DNA from: Clostridia bacterium
GTDB taxonomy: Bacteria; Bacillota; Clostridia; TANB77; CAG-508
NCBI GenBank assembly: GCA_017458285.1
Contig: JAFTFU010000049.1
Span: forward strand, 1 to 52,815
Length of the DNA: 52,815 nt
Direction of reading: 5' to 3'
Part shown: piece by piece, positions 25,213 to 33,068 of the stretch
Layout: each line of letters begins with the position of its first letter
How positions within the stretch are numbered: position 1 is the first letter of the stretch
Position numbers and translations under genes: made by a program
Notes under the pieces: model-generated
Seen by the model: the letters and a program-made list of their open reading frames with translations, nothing else
What the model was told of the DNA's origin: nothing
Databases searched by the model: none

Positions 25213-25889
25213 CTAATATTTGCTTTCCAACCATTAGGAAAAGGAATTCGAGGATAATTTCTTGCAATATTTTGAGCAAAGAGATATGTAGGTGAGTTTT
25301 GAGGAATGTCGCCTGTTACCAAATTTACACCGTCAGGATTAACCATAGGCATAATATAGATAGAAGTAGTATTAAAAATTTCGCGTGCATTAAATCCAAA
25401 GATATTAAGATTATTATTATAGCAATAGCAAAAATCAGCAATGAACTTAACAAGCACAGGAGAAGTAATCCATTCATTAGCGTGAAAAGAAGCAGCATAA
25501 AATACTTCTTTTGGACCATTTCCTAGTTTGATATAAGGAATAGAATTTCCTAAAATAGAATTTCCTGCAGATGAAATTTCAAGGAAAGGATATAGTTTTT
25601 TCAAAGAATTTAAATTAATATTTAAAATCTCATAACTATAACTAATATTGGTTGGAACAATAAATCCTAAAGCACCATCAATATAAGGCATTAAAGCTTG
25701 CCAAGTATTATTGCCCACTATACCATCAATTTGACTTAATCCAAAATTTCTTTGAAAAATAATAACTGCATTTTTTGTATTAGGTCCAAAAAATCCATCA
25801 ATTTGACCTGTATAAAAGCCAAGAATTTTTAAAATGTTTTGTAAAAATTCAACTAATGGGCCAGTTGAGCCCTGTCGTAATGTTCTCAT
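25198..25889 (-). pseudogene. M14 zinc carboxypeptidase with peptidoglycan-binding domain, 5' half (interrupted)
   Basis: This is the N-terminal half of a peptidoglycan carboxypeptidase, starting at ATG 25889 with AAAGGATG upstream. Residues about 1-65 form a PG_binding_1 domain ([18 protein letters not shown]). The M14 domain follows, with zinc ligands in S-F-H-A-N-E-W and M-V-N-P-D-G-V. The reading breaks in R-G-V-D-L at the att core, and the remaining frame to 25143 is element DNA. No signal peptide is present. With the 3' half at 14663 it makes a 380-residue protein. As it stands it is inactivated, because the second zinc His and catalytic Glu are on the other side. Confidence 0.9.
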
Positions 25890-26051
25890 AAAATCATCCT
25901 TTCAAAATATAGTTATGATATTGTATGAAAATTTTATGTAATTGACATATTATAAAAGAGAAATTGTTTTAGTAATTTTTTGAATTAAAAATTCAAATTT
26001 TAGAATTAATCACAATTTAAGAAATATATAATGACATTTTTTAAATACTAT

Positions 26052-26098
26052 TTGACAATATGAACATAATATGTTATTATATGTATATAATATGTTAT
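26052..26098 (+). promoter_or_regulatory. Promoter and tandem operator of the DinJ/YafQ-type pair
   Basis: TTGACA at 26052, 17-bp spacer, TATTAT at 26075. The 12-bp sequence ATAATATGTTAT occurs at 26066 and again at 26087, exactly 21 bp apart, that is two helical turns. The first copy overlaps the -10. This is the expected design for autorepression by an antitoxin. Confidence 0.75.
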
Positions 26099-26110
26099 GG
26101 AGGTGGTTGA

Positions 26111-26377
26111 ATGGCTACAATAAATGTAAATGTTGATGAAGAAATAAAACAACAAGCTAAAGAAACTCTTGACTATTTGGGAACTAATTTTACTAATGTT
26201 ATTAATATGTTATTAAGACAAGTTATTTTAACAGGAAGTATACCATTTGAAGTTAAAATTCCAAAATTAAATGTTGAAACTATAAAAGCAATTGAAGATG
26301 CAGAAAAAGGATTAGGATTAAGTAAAGCATATACAGATTTAGATGAAATGTGGAAAGACTTAGAGAAAGAGGATTGA
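26111..26377 (+). CDS. RelB/DinJ family antitoxin
   Basis: An 88-residue protein with the N-terminal ribbon-helix-helix of the DinJ type (A-T-I-N-V-N-V-D-E-E-I-K-Q-Q-A, then N-V-I-N-M-L-L-R-Q-V) and an acidic helical tail. It should bind the tandem ATAATATGTTAT sites as a dimer and neutralise the YafQ-like toxin encoded 5 bp downstream. GGAGGTGG precedes the ATG. Confidence 0.88.
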   Translation: MATINVNVDEEIKQQAKETLDYLGTNFTNVINMLLRQVILTGSIPFEVKIPKLNVETIKAIEDAEKGLGLSKAYTDLDEMWKDLEKED

Positions 26378-26382
26378 TAATT

Positions 26383-26677
26383 TTGTTGACAATAAAATAT
26401 ACTAACTTATTTAAAAAAGACTATAAATTAATGAAAAAACGTGGACTAAATATAAAACTATTACAACAGACTATAGAAATATTGGCAACCAATAAAACAT
26501 TGCCTGACAAATATAAAGACCACTATTTAGCAGGTAATTATAAGCGGATATAGAGAATGTCATAAACAACCAGATTGGCTTTTAATTTATAAAATAGACA
26601 AAGATGAACTAATACTTACTGCATTTAGAACAGGTTCACATTCAGATTTATTAGAAATAAAAAAATCAATAAAATAA
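26383..26677 (+). CDS. YafQ family mRNA interferase toxin, requires +1 shift at CGG 26545
   Basis: The start is TTG at 26383 (TTG 26386 possible). The first frame reads L-T-I-K-Y-T-N-L-F-K-K-D-Y-K through A-G-N-Y-K, then CGG at 26545-26547, ATA and TAG. Advancing one base (AAG-C-GGA) gives G-Y-R-E-C-H-K-Q-P-D-W-L-L-I-Y-K and F-R-T-G-S-H-S-D-L, the complete YafQ signature with its catalytic His and Asp residues, ending at TAA 26675. The full product is 97 residues, a normal length. YafQ cleaves mRNA on the ribosome. The second half shows no decay, which argues for real use or a very recent lesion. Confidence 0.82.
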
Positions 26678-26681
26678 AAAT

Positions 26682-26726
26682 AAAGGGATGAAACTGTAGA
26701 TTAAAACAGAACATTCCTTTATTTTT
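26682..26726 (+). terminator. Rho-independent terminator
   Basis: AAAGGGATG (26682-26690) pairs with CATTCCTTT (26712-26720), with an inner CTGT/ACAG, followed by ATTTTT. Confidence 0.7.
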
Positions 26727-26767
26727 ATGAATTTTCATCAACTTATCAAATAAATCAACAAAAAATA

Positions 26768-26796
26768 TTGAAAAAAAAGAAAAATTAATATATAAT
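26768..26796 (+). promoter_or_regulatory. Sigma-A promoter of the coiled-coil gene
   Basis: TTGAAA at 26768, 17-bp spacer, TATAAT at 26791. Confidence 0.7.
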
Positions 26797-26831
26797 CAAG
26801 CACGAGAAAAAGCGAAAGGAAAGAAAAGAAA

Positions 26832-28556
26832 ATGAAATCATTTTATGGACAAGAAGAAACATATGTAACAGAAGAAGAATTAGAAAAAACATATAACTAC
26901 ATAACAAGCATAATAAACAATAAAATGAACGAAATAAGAAGTGAAGTTGACAACATACAAAGAAGAATAAACGAAAAGCAAGTTGAAAATGGAGTAAATA
27001 AAGAAGACTTCAAATTCGAAACAAGTCTGTTACAATCACAGATATCAGAACTTTCGCAAAAAATAAGGGCAAATCAATCAAAATTCGATATAGAGCTATT
27101 AAGAAAACAATTATTAAACTTAAAAGAACAAATCATAAATTCATCAGTTACAGAAGAATTAAGCAAAGAAAAAGAAGAAGTAGAAAAAATAAAAGCTACA
27201 ATCTATGAATTAAAAGATTTAAAAAATAAAATAAGTGACATAGACGATTTAAAAAACAATGTTAAAGAATTATCAAAAGTCGTAAGAGAAAACGAAGAAA
27301 ATTTAAATCAAGAAATAAAAGAAAAAACAGCAAATACCCAAAATTCAATATATGAAATTGAAGAAAAAGTATTAAAACAACTAAAAGACAATGGTAATTT
27401 AAAAGATGAAATTGATAAAATCAAATTAAAAATAGAAGAAATAAAACTAGAATGGAATGACAATTCAGCACATGATGAAAACAAAATTCAAATAGAAAAA
27501 ATAATTGAACGAATAGAAGAACTAGAAAACAATCTAAAACAGTCAATTGAAGCACAATTGACTATAGAAGATGTACAAAAAATAATTCAAGAAGAAACAA
27601 GTGAGATAAGGCAACATCAAATAACAATTGAAGACATACAAGAAATTGTAACTGAACAAATGAATAATATAAGACAAAATCAAATGACGATTGAAGATGT
27701 GCAAGAAATTATCACAAAGCAAATAAATAACACAATACAAAATCAAATAACAATTAAAGATGTTCAAGAAATAGTATCAGAAGAAACAAATAGCATAATA
27801 GAAAATCAAATAGCAATGAGGAATGCACAAAAAATCGTAATAAAAGAAATAAATGAAATAAAGAAAAAACAACAAACAAGTAAAGAAGAGCAAGTAGTAG
27901 CTGCTAGAGAAATAAACGAGATGAAGAATAGACAACAAACAAGGCAAGCAGAGCAAGAAGTGGTTGTTAAGGAAATAAAAAATATAAAGAAAAAGCAACA
28001 AACAGGGCAAGCAGAGCAAGAGGCAGTAGTTAACGAAATAAAAAATATAAAGAAAAAGCAACAAATATGGCAGTCAGAACAAGAAGAAGTAGCCAAAGAA
28101 ATTAACAATATAAAAAATAATCAGGTAACAGCCAAAGATATACAAAAAATGTTATCTAATGAAATAAAAAGTGTTAGTCAAATGCAAATTACAGAACAAG
28201 AAGTGCAAGAAATAGTAAACACTGAAATAAATAAAGTTATACAAAAACAATATGACAAAATACAAGAAACTGTACAAATTGAGATAGAAAAGAAAATTCA
28301 AAAAAATAAATTAGAAAAAGAAAAACGAAGACAACAATTAATTCAGCAACATAAACAAAACATGGAACAAATAAATATAGAAAAACAAAATTCTATCCAA
28401 AAAACAAAAGCGCAGTTATCAGAAAATACAAACACTATTAAAAATGCAGATATTAAAGCTAAGATGAAAGCACAAGAACAATTAAAGGCAAAAATGGCAA
28501 AGACAAAAGAAAACGATGAACAAACAAAATCACAAATATTAGCAACATTAAAATAA
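26832..28556 (+). CDS. Long coiled-coil protein with eleven 21-residue repeats
   Basis: A 574-residue protein, almost entirely helical and rich in Glu, Lys, Gln, Ile and Asn, without signal peptide or membrane segment. Residues about 1-240 are irregular coiled coil. Residues 242-472 are eleven tandem 21-residue units (three heptads each), the best copies reading Q-I-T-I-E-D-V-Q-E-I-V. The C-terminus is a Lys/Gln-rich helix. It is not a recognised enzyme; a filament or scaffold role in the cytoplasm is the simplest reading. The strictly constant unit length suggests a structural rod. A glycosyltransferase gene follows by 79 bp. Confidence 0.75.
   Translation: MKSFYGQEETYVTEEELEKTYNYITSIINNKMNEIRSEVDNIQRRINEKQVENGVNKEDFKFETSLLQSQISELSQKIRANQSKFDIELLRKQLLNLKEQIINSSVTEELSKEKEEVEKIKATIYELKDLKNKISDIDDLKNNVKELSKVVRENEENLNQEIKEKTANTQNSIYEIEEKVLKQLKDNGNLKDEIDKIKLKIEEIKLEWNDNSAHDENKIQIEKIIERIEELENNLKQSIEAQLTIEDVQKIIQEETSEIRQHQITIEDIQEIVTEQMNNIRQNQMTIEDVQEIITKQINNTIQNQITIKDVQEIVSEETNSIIENQIAMRNAQKIVIKEINEIKKKQQTSKEEQVVAAREINEMKNRQQTRQAEQEVVVKEIKNIKKKQQTGQAEQEAVVNEIKNIKKKQQIWQSEQEEVAKEINNIKNNQVTAKDIQKMLSNEIKSVSQMQITEQEVQEIVNTEINKVIQKQYDKIQETVQIEIEKKIQKNKLEKEKRRQQLIQQHKQNMEQINIEKQNSIQKTKAQLSENTNTIKNADIKAKMKAQEQLKAKMAKTKENDEQTKSQILATLK
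27555..28247 (+). repeat. Eleven 63-bp in-frame tandem repeats
   Basis: Repeat starts fall at 27555 and every 63 bp to 28185, with no length change. Units 1-4 keep an I-E-D-V-Q-E-I core. Units 6-9 share Q-Q-T with E-I-K-N-I-K-K-K. The DNA copies have diverged more than the amino-acid pattern. Confidence 0.85.
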
Positions 28557-28635
28557 TGAATGGAGGGAGGAAAGTTTAAGCAAAAAAGATTTCTAAAAAT
28601 CAAAATAGAATTCAAATGCTAAAACAAAACTTAGT

Positions 28636-29730
28636 ATGAAAAAAATACTATTTGCCGCGTATTCATTAGGATTAGGAGGAATAGAAACATCTCTTGTAAC
28701 ACTATTAAATTCATTATCAAAAAAATATGAAATAACATTAGTATTAGAGAAAAAAGAAGGGATTTTCTTAAATAAAATAAGTCCTAAAATAAACATAATA
28801 AAATTTCAACCAAGCAATGCAAAAATTGTTTTAATAAGAAAAGTAATAAACATGATAAAACAGCTAAAATTCAAACTTAAATATAAAGACAAATTTGATT
28901 TTGCAGCAGCATATGCCACATATTCATTAAGTAATGGATTTGTTGCAAGAACAGCTTCAAAAAATTCCGCATTATGGATACATAATGACTATATGAGTCT
29001 GAATAATAATAGCGAAGAAAAGACAAAAAAATATTATCAAGAATTAAAAATAGAACAATATAAGAATGTTATATTTGTTTCAAATAAATCAAAAAACGAG
29101 TATTTGAAAATGTTTCCAAATAGCACAAATGCAGTTTTTTGTAATAATTTAATTGACGGAGAAAATATATTAAACAAAGCGAAAGACGAAATTCCAAAAG
29201 AAGATTTAATTAAAATAAATAAGAAAAACGAGACTATCTTTTTAAATGTTGGAAGACATGATGAAAAGCAAAAAAGATTAACAAAGATGATAAATGTAGC
29301 AAAAAGACTAAAAGACGATAACTTCAAGTTTAAAATATTATTTGTTGGAGAAGGACAGAATACGGAAAATTATAAAAAAATAGTAAAAGAAAAAAATCTT
29401 GAAGACGTAATAATCTTTTTAGGCAAAAAGCAAAATCCATATCCATATTATAAGATAAGTGATTGCGTTTTCTTAACTTCGGATTATGAAGGATTTCCAG
29501 TTGTATATTTAGAAAGTATGATTTTGAATAAGCCAATTATCACAACTGATGTTTCTGACTATGAAGAAATTGAAGGAAAGTTTGGAATTGTTACAACTAA
29601 AGATGAAAATGATATATACCAAAAAGTTAAAGATTATTTGGAAAATGGTTTTGAAATTAAAGAGAAATTTAATTATGAGAATTATAATGCACAAGTTTTA
29701 TCTGTTATAGAAAAAATTATAAATACATAA
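28636..29730 (+). CDS. Glycosyltransferase family 4
   Basis: A 364-residue GT-B enzyme that transfers a sugar from an activated donor. The N-terminal domain begins with the glycine loop S-L-G-L-G-G-I-E-T. The C-terminal domain holds N-V-G-R-H-D-E-K-Q-K-R, L-F-V-G-E-G, and the E-x7-E motif S-D-Y-E-G-F-P-V-V-Y-L-E-S. No clear ribosome site precedes the ATG; it may depend on translation coupling or a weak start. It could modify a cell-wall polymer; the acceptor is unknown. A strong terminator follows. Confidence 0.88.
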   Translation: MKKILFAAYSLGLGGIETSLVTLLNSLSKKYEITLVLEKKEGIFLNKISPKINIIKFQPSNAKIVLIRKVINMIKQLKFKLKYKDKFDFAAAYATYSLSNGFVARTASKNSALWIHNDYMSLNNNSEEKTKKYYQELKIEQYKNVIFVSNKSKNEYLKMFPNSTNAVFCNNLIDGENILNKAKDEIPKEDLIKINKKNETIFLNVGRHDEKQKRLTKMINVAKRLKDDNFKFKILFVGEGQNTENYKKIVKEKNLEDVIIFLGKKQNPYPYYKISDCVFLTSDYEGFPVVYLESMILNKPIITTDVSDYEEIEGKFGIVTTKDENDIYQKVKDYLENGFEIKEKFNYENYNAQVLSVIEKIINT

Positions 29731-29736
29731 CAAACC

Positions 29737-29775
29737 CCATATATGATACTGGATATTATCATATATGGTTTTTTT
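29737..29775 (+). terminator. Rho-independent terminator
   Basis: CCATATATGATA (29737-29748) pairs with TATCATATATGG (29757-29768), then seven T. Confidence 0.88.
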
Positions 29776-29816
29776 GTGTGACAGCTATGTTACTTAAATG
29801 TATATTTAATGGGGCA

Positions 29817-29948
29817 AAGCAATGGAAATAAGCCTATTTATTTCCATTGCTTATTTGTTAACATAAATGCTATAATGTAAATGATTGAAAGATGCATGAT
29901 AGAGGAAAATGCTGTAATGTAAATGATTGAAAGATGCATATTAGAAGA
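29817..29948 (+). repeat. 14-bp hairpin and a 42-bp tandem duplication upstream of the glucosaminidase
   Basis: AAGCAATGGAAATA (29817-29830) has its exact complement at 29839-29852. A 42-bp unit follows twice (29865-29906, 29907-29948). The first copy contains an extended -10 (TGCTATAAT) and the second TGCTGTAAT, so a promoter region has been duplicated. Confidence 0.6.
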
Positions 29949-30025
29949 AAAAGTTTGAAAAATGAACTAGTTGCCTCTTATTAGCATATCGTTAGCCAAG
30001 GCAAAGAAAGGAATGGTCAGTAATT

Positions 30026-31591
30026 ATGAAAAAAAGCAAACTTTGTAAATACTTTATAAAAGCTATAGCGATAATACTAATCTTTGTTTTCTGCATGGGA
30101 ATGGTACCTAAAGCTAATGCGGTTACACAATATAAAAGTAGCAATATTGAAGAAATAGATGATAGTATGTACCCAGGAGTAAAGAAGTTAATTCAAAACA
30201 TGAAAAAATTATATCCAAACTGGAATTTTAAAATATTATATACAGGGCTAGATTGGAATGAAGTGTTAGAAAATGAGCATACAGGTCATGGAGCAATACC
30301 TACAAATTTAATACCAGCAAATAGCAGTACATATAATAATAAATGGATTTGTCCAATATGCAGTACAACACCTTATGATACAGGAGATTGGTATTGTGCA
30401 TCAAAAGAAGCAATTGCGTATATGATTGATATTAGGAATTGGATAGATGAAAATAATATTTTTCAATTTTTGGAACTTACATATTCTGATTATGATTATG
30501 CACAAATAAAAGCGATGGTTTCAGGAACTTTTTTGGATAAAGATTCATACATAAATACAATCATACAAAGTGGAAAAGGTAATAATGTTAATATTTATTA
30601 TATAGTCGCAAGAATTTTACAAGAACAAGGAACAAATGGTGGAATATTATCAAAAGGTAAAGGCTTCAATGGTCAATATTATGGATATTATAATGTATTT
30701 AATATAGGTGCAACTGGAAATACAAATGATGAAGTAATGATAAATGGTTTAAAAAGAGCACAAAAAGAAGGCTGGACAAGTATTGAAAAAGCAATAGAGG
30801 GCGGAGTTAGAATAATAATGCAAACATACATATCACAAGGTCAAAATACATTATATTTTCAAAAATTTGATGTTGAAAATTCAGACGGTATTTTATACAA
30901 ACATCAATATATGCAAAACTTATTAGCTTCTAAAAATGAAGCAAGTAAACTTACTAAAGTAATTAAAGACATGGGATATATAAATAATAATTACACATTT
31001 ATAATTCCTCTTTATGAGAATATGCCTAAATTTACAACTACAAATCCAAACGTACAATATGAAAGTTCAGGAGATATTGTAAGAATAAATGTTGAAGATT
31101 CACTTAGAGTAAGGAATGCTCCAAACGGTAGCCAAATAATTGATGTTTTAACTGCAAACGAAAGAGTTTTAAGAGTTGAAAAAGCACAAACACAAGTTAA
31201 TGGAACATATTGGGATAAAATACAAACAAATAATGGAATGTATGGATATGTTGCAAGAGAAACGTACAGTTCCACAATAGGATATAAATTATATTTAGTG
31301 CCAGCAGAAGAAGCTGTAAATAATGAAAAAGATTCAAATGAAGAAAATCAAAATGGAGAAAAAGTAAATAAAGAAGAATCGCCAAAGGAAAATCAAATAA
31401 CTTTGGGAGATGTAAATGGCGACGGAAAAATTTCTGCAACAGATTATGTATTAATAAAAAGACATATTATGCAAACAAAATTACTAGAAGATGAAACTCA
31501 AAAACTAGCAGCAGATGTAAATGGTGACGGTAGAATATCAGCAACAGATTATGTTTTGATAAAAAAGATGATAATGAACGGGACTGTTTAA
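30026..31591 (+). CDS. Secreted beta-N-acetylglucosaminidase with SH3 and dockerin domains
   Basis: A 521-residue protein with a signal peptide (about residues 1-32), then a glucosaminidase (LytD/LytG-like) domain containing A-R-I-L-Q-E-Q-G-T-N-G-G near residue 195 and Y-Y-N-V-F-N-I-G-A. A bacterial SH3 domain follows at about 345-410 (L-R-V-R-N-A-P-N-G). The C-terminus holds two Ca-binding loops, G-D-V-N-G-D-G-K-I-S-A-T-D-Y and A-D-V-N-G-D-G-R-I-S-A-T-D-Y, which form a type I dockerin. It should cleave peptidoglycan glycan strands outside the cell. The dockerin implies docking to a cohesin partner, none of which is in the window. Confidence 0.87.
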   Translation: MKKSKLCKYFIKAIAIILIFVFCMGMVPKANAVTQYKSSNIEEIDDSMYPGVKKLIQNMKKLYPNWNFKILYTGLDWNEVLENEHTGHGAIPTNLIPANSSTYNNKWICPICSTTPYDTGDWYCASKEAIAYMIDIRNWIDENNIFQFLELTYSDYDYAQIKAMVSGTFLDKDSYINTIIQSGKGNNVNIYYIVARILQEQGTNGGILSKGKGFNGQYYGYYNVFNIGATGNTNDEVMINGLKRAQKEGWTSIEKAIEGGVRIIMQTYISQGQNTLYFQKFDVENSDGILYKHQYMQNLLASKNEASKLTKVIKDMGYINNNYTFIIPLYENMPKFTTTNPNVQYESSGDIVRINVEDSLRVRNAPNGSQIIDVLTANERVLRVEKAQTQVNGTYWDKIQTNNGMYGYVARETYSSTIGYKLYLVPAEEAVNNEKDSNEENQNGEKVNKEESPKENQITLGDVNGDGKISATDYVLIKRHIMQTKLLEDETQKLAADVNGDGRISATDYVLIKKMIMNGTV

Positions 31592-31707
31592 AAGTTTTAC
31601 TAGAAATTAAAAGTATATAAAACTTAGTACAAATCTTTGATAACTAAAAGCGCAAATTTTATTAATATAAATTATTAAAAATATAAGTATAAAATGGAGG
31701 TAAAGAG

Positions 31708-32739
31708 ATGTTTAAAGAAAAATTGAAGAAAATTTCAAATAATATTTTCTTAAAAATAGCAATAGTATTTTTACTAACAAGTTTGATAATTCCAGCATCA
31801 AAAGCACAAGCAAGTAGTTTTACAACTTCTAAATCTGCTACTACGATGAATGTTGGCGAAAGTCAAACAATAACAATAAATGCTAAAACATTAACAGGAA
31901 GACTTAATATTACTTCTTCAAATACAGGTGTTGCAACAGTTAGTGTGGGAAGTATTTGGGTTGAAGAAAACTCACAAACATTTTCAATAACAGCTAAAGC
32001 ACAGGGAACAGCAACAATTACTATTTCAGGGCAAGTTTATGATGATGATTTAGAAGATGAAAAAACATATTCAAAAACTATTAGTGTAACTGTAAATAAA
32101 GTTACAACAAACACAAGTGCTGGTTCAGGAACAAGCACAAGCGGAAGTTCAGGAACGAGCACAAGTGGAGGTTTAAATTCAGGAACAACTACAAGCGGTG
32201 GCTCAAAATCAGCAACAAGTACAAGCAAAAGTTCAAATACAGGAAGTAGTTCAAATAGCAGCTCTAGTACATCAAAATCATCAAGCTCTAGTTCAACATC
32301 AAGTTCATCTAAGAGTACAACTAGCACAGCTTCAAACTCAAAAACTACAAGCAATTCAAATCCAAAAAACACAAGTACTTCAAACGCAACAACAAAATCT
32401 ACAGAAAATGTAAACTCTACAACTTCAAAATCAGCAGAAGAAACAAAAGCTCAAGTGGGTGAACAAACTCTGTTAGATATAAGCGATTCTGAAAATGAGC
32501 AAACTACTGAGGAAGCAATTGAGGAAAAAAATCAAGAAGAAGAGAGTGCTGAAGAAACTGAAATATCTGAACAAAATCAAGATAGTGCCAATGAAGTTAT
32601 TAATGAAGAAAATAATCAAGAAGATTCAAAAGAAAAACATTTTAATAAAGCATTTATGTATTTTATTATTATTATAATTTCTATTGTAATGATAGTCGTG
32701 GGAATACTTATTGTAAAATCAATTTTTAAGAAAAAATAA
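31708..32739 (+). CDS. Membrane-anchored surface protein, Ig-like domain and Ser/Thr-rich stalk
   Basis: A 343-residue protein with a signal peptide (residues about 1-36), and a Big_2-like beta domain at 38-130 (G-E-S-Q-T-I-T-I-N, I-T-S-S-N-T-G-V-A-T-V-S, G-T-A-T-I-T-I-S-G). A low-complexity Ser/Thr/Gly stalk (about 135-245) and an acidic Glu/Gln region come next. The C-terminus is a TM helix (I-I-I-I-I-S-I-V-M-I-V-V) with basic tail. The Ig-like domain should stand off the cell on the stalk, probably as adhesin or matrix component. Confidence 0.8.
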   Translation: MFKEKLKKISNNIFLKIAIVFLLTSLIIPASKAQASSFTTSKSATTMNVGESQTITINAKTLTGRLNITSSNTGVATVSVGSIWVEENSQTFSITAKAQGTATITISGQVYDDDLEDEKTYSKTISVTVNKVTTNTSAGSGTSTSGSSGTSTSGGLNSGTTTSGGSKSATSTSKSSNTGSSSNSSSSTSKSSSSSSTSSSSKSTTSTASNSKTTSNSNPKNTSTSNATTKSTENVNSTTSKSAEETKAQVGEQTLLDISDSENEQTTEEAIEEKNQEEESAEETEISEQNQDSANEVINEENNQEDSKEKHFNKAFMYFIIIIISIVMIVVGILIVKSIFKKK

Positions 32740-32816
32740 TAAATTTAAGTTATTGTTAATTTAGAGTTCTTATTAGTTAAGTAAAATTAACTAGATTAAA
32801 GCCTGCCAATAAATCT

Positions 32817-32857
32817 AATCCTCTGCATAGGGTAAGTCTATTCAGAGGATTTTTTAA
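32817..32857 (+). terminator. Rho-independent terminator
   Basis: AATCCTCTG (32817-32825) pairs with CAGAGGATT (32843-32851), then TTTTT; the loop is 17 bases. Confidence 0.8.
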
Positions 32858-32861
32858 AATT

Positions 32862-32975
32862 AACATTTTGCACCAGAGAGCAGAAAAATTGCGTTACTGA
32901 GACAGAAAGTTAAAATTAAAAAATGAACATTTTGTACCAGAGAGCAGAATAATTGCGCTACTCAGACAAAATGTT
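32862..32975 (+). repeat. Dispersed intergenic repeat, two tandem copies
   Basis: Copies of about 50 bp at 32862-32911 and 32926-32975 begin AACATTTTG-ACCAGAGAGCAG and end ACAAAATGTT (ACAGAAAGTT in copy 1), spaced 64 bp. The ends pair into a stem. Two more tandem copies lie at 42831-42946 and a partial one at 34541. With the terminator and promoter this accounts for the 329-bp gap before scpB. Confidence 0.85.
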
Positions 32976-33005
32976 AAAAATAAAAAATTACACACATTAT
33001 ACTTC

Positions 33006-33034
33006 TTGACAATGGGAGTAAGTAAATGTATAAT
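33006..33034 (+). promoter_or_regulatory. Consensus sigma-A promoter of scpB
   Basis: TTGACA at 33006, 17-bp spacer, TATAAT at 33029. Confidence 0.85.
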
Positions 33035-33068
33035 GAGGCAAGAAAATAGTGAAAGAAAGGTGTAACAA

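Noticed and set aside
25143..25889. A 248-codon minus-strand frame read as a complete peptidase
   Set aside because: It lacks the second zinc His and catalytic Glu, and its last 18 codons are element DNA.
27555..28247. CRISPR-like periodic repeat
   Set aside because: The 63-bp period is in frame and encodes heptads; there are no conserved repeats with unique spacers.
32037..32372. Long minus-strand and shifted frames across the Ser/Thr-rich surface protein
   Set aside because: They are by-products of low-complexity ACA/AGC repeats in the real gene.
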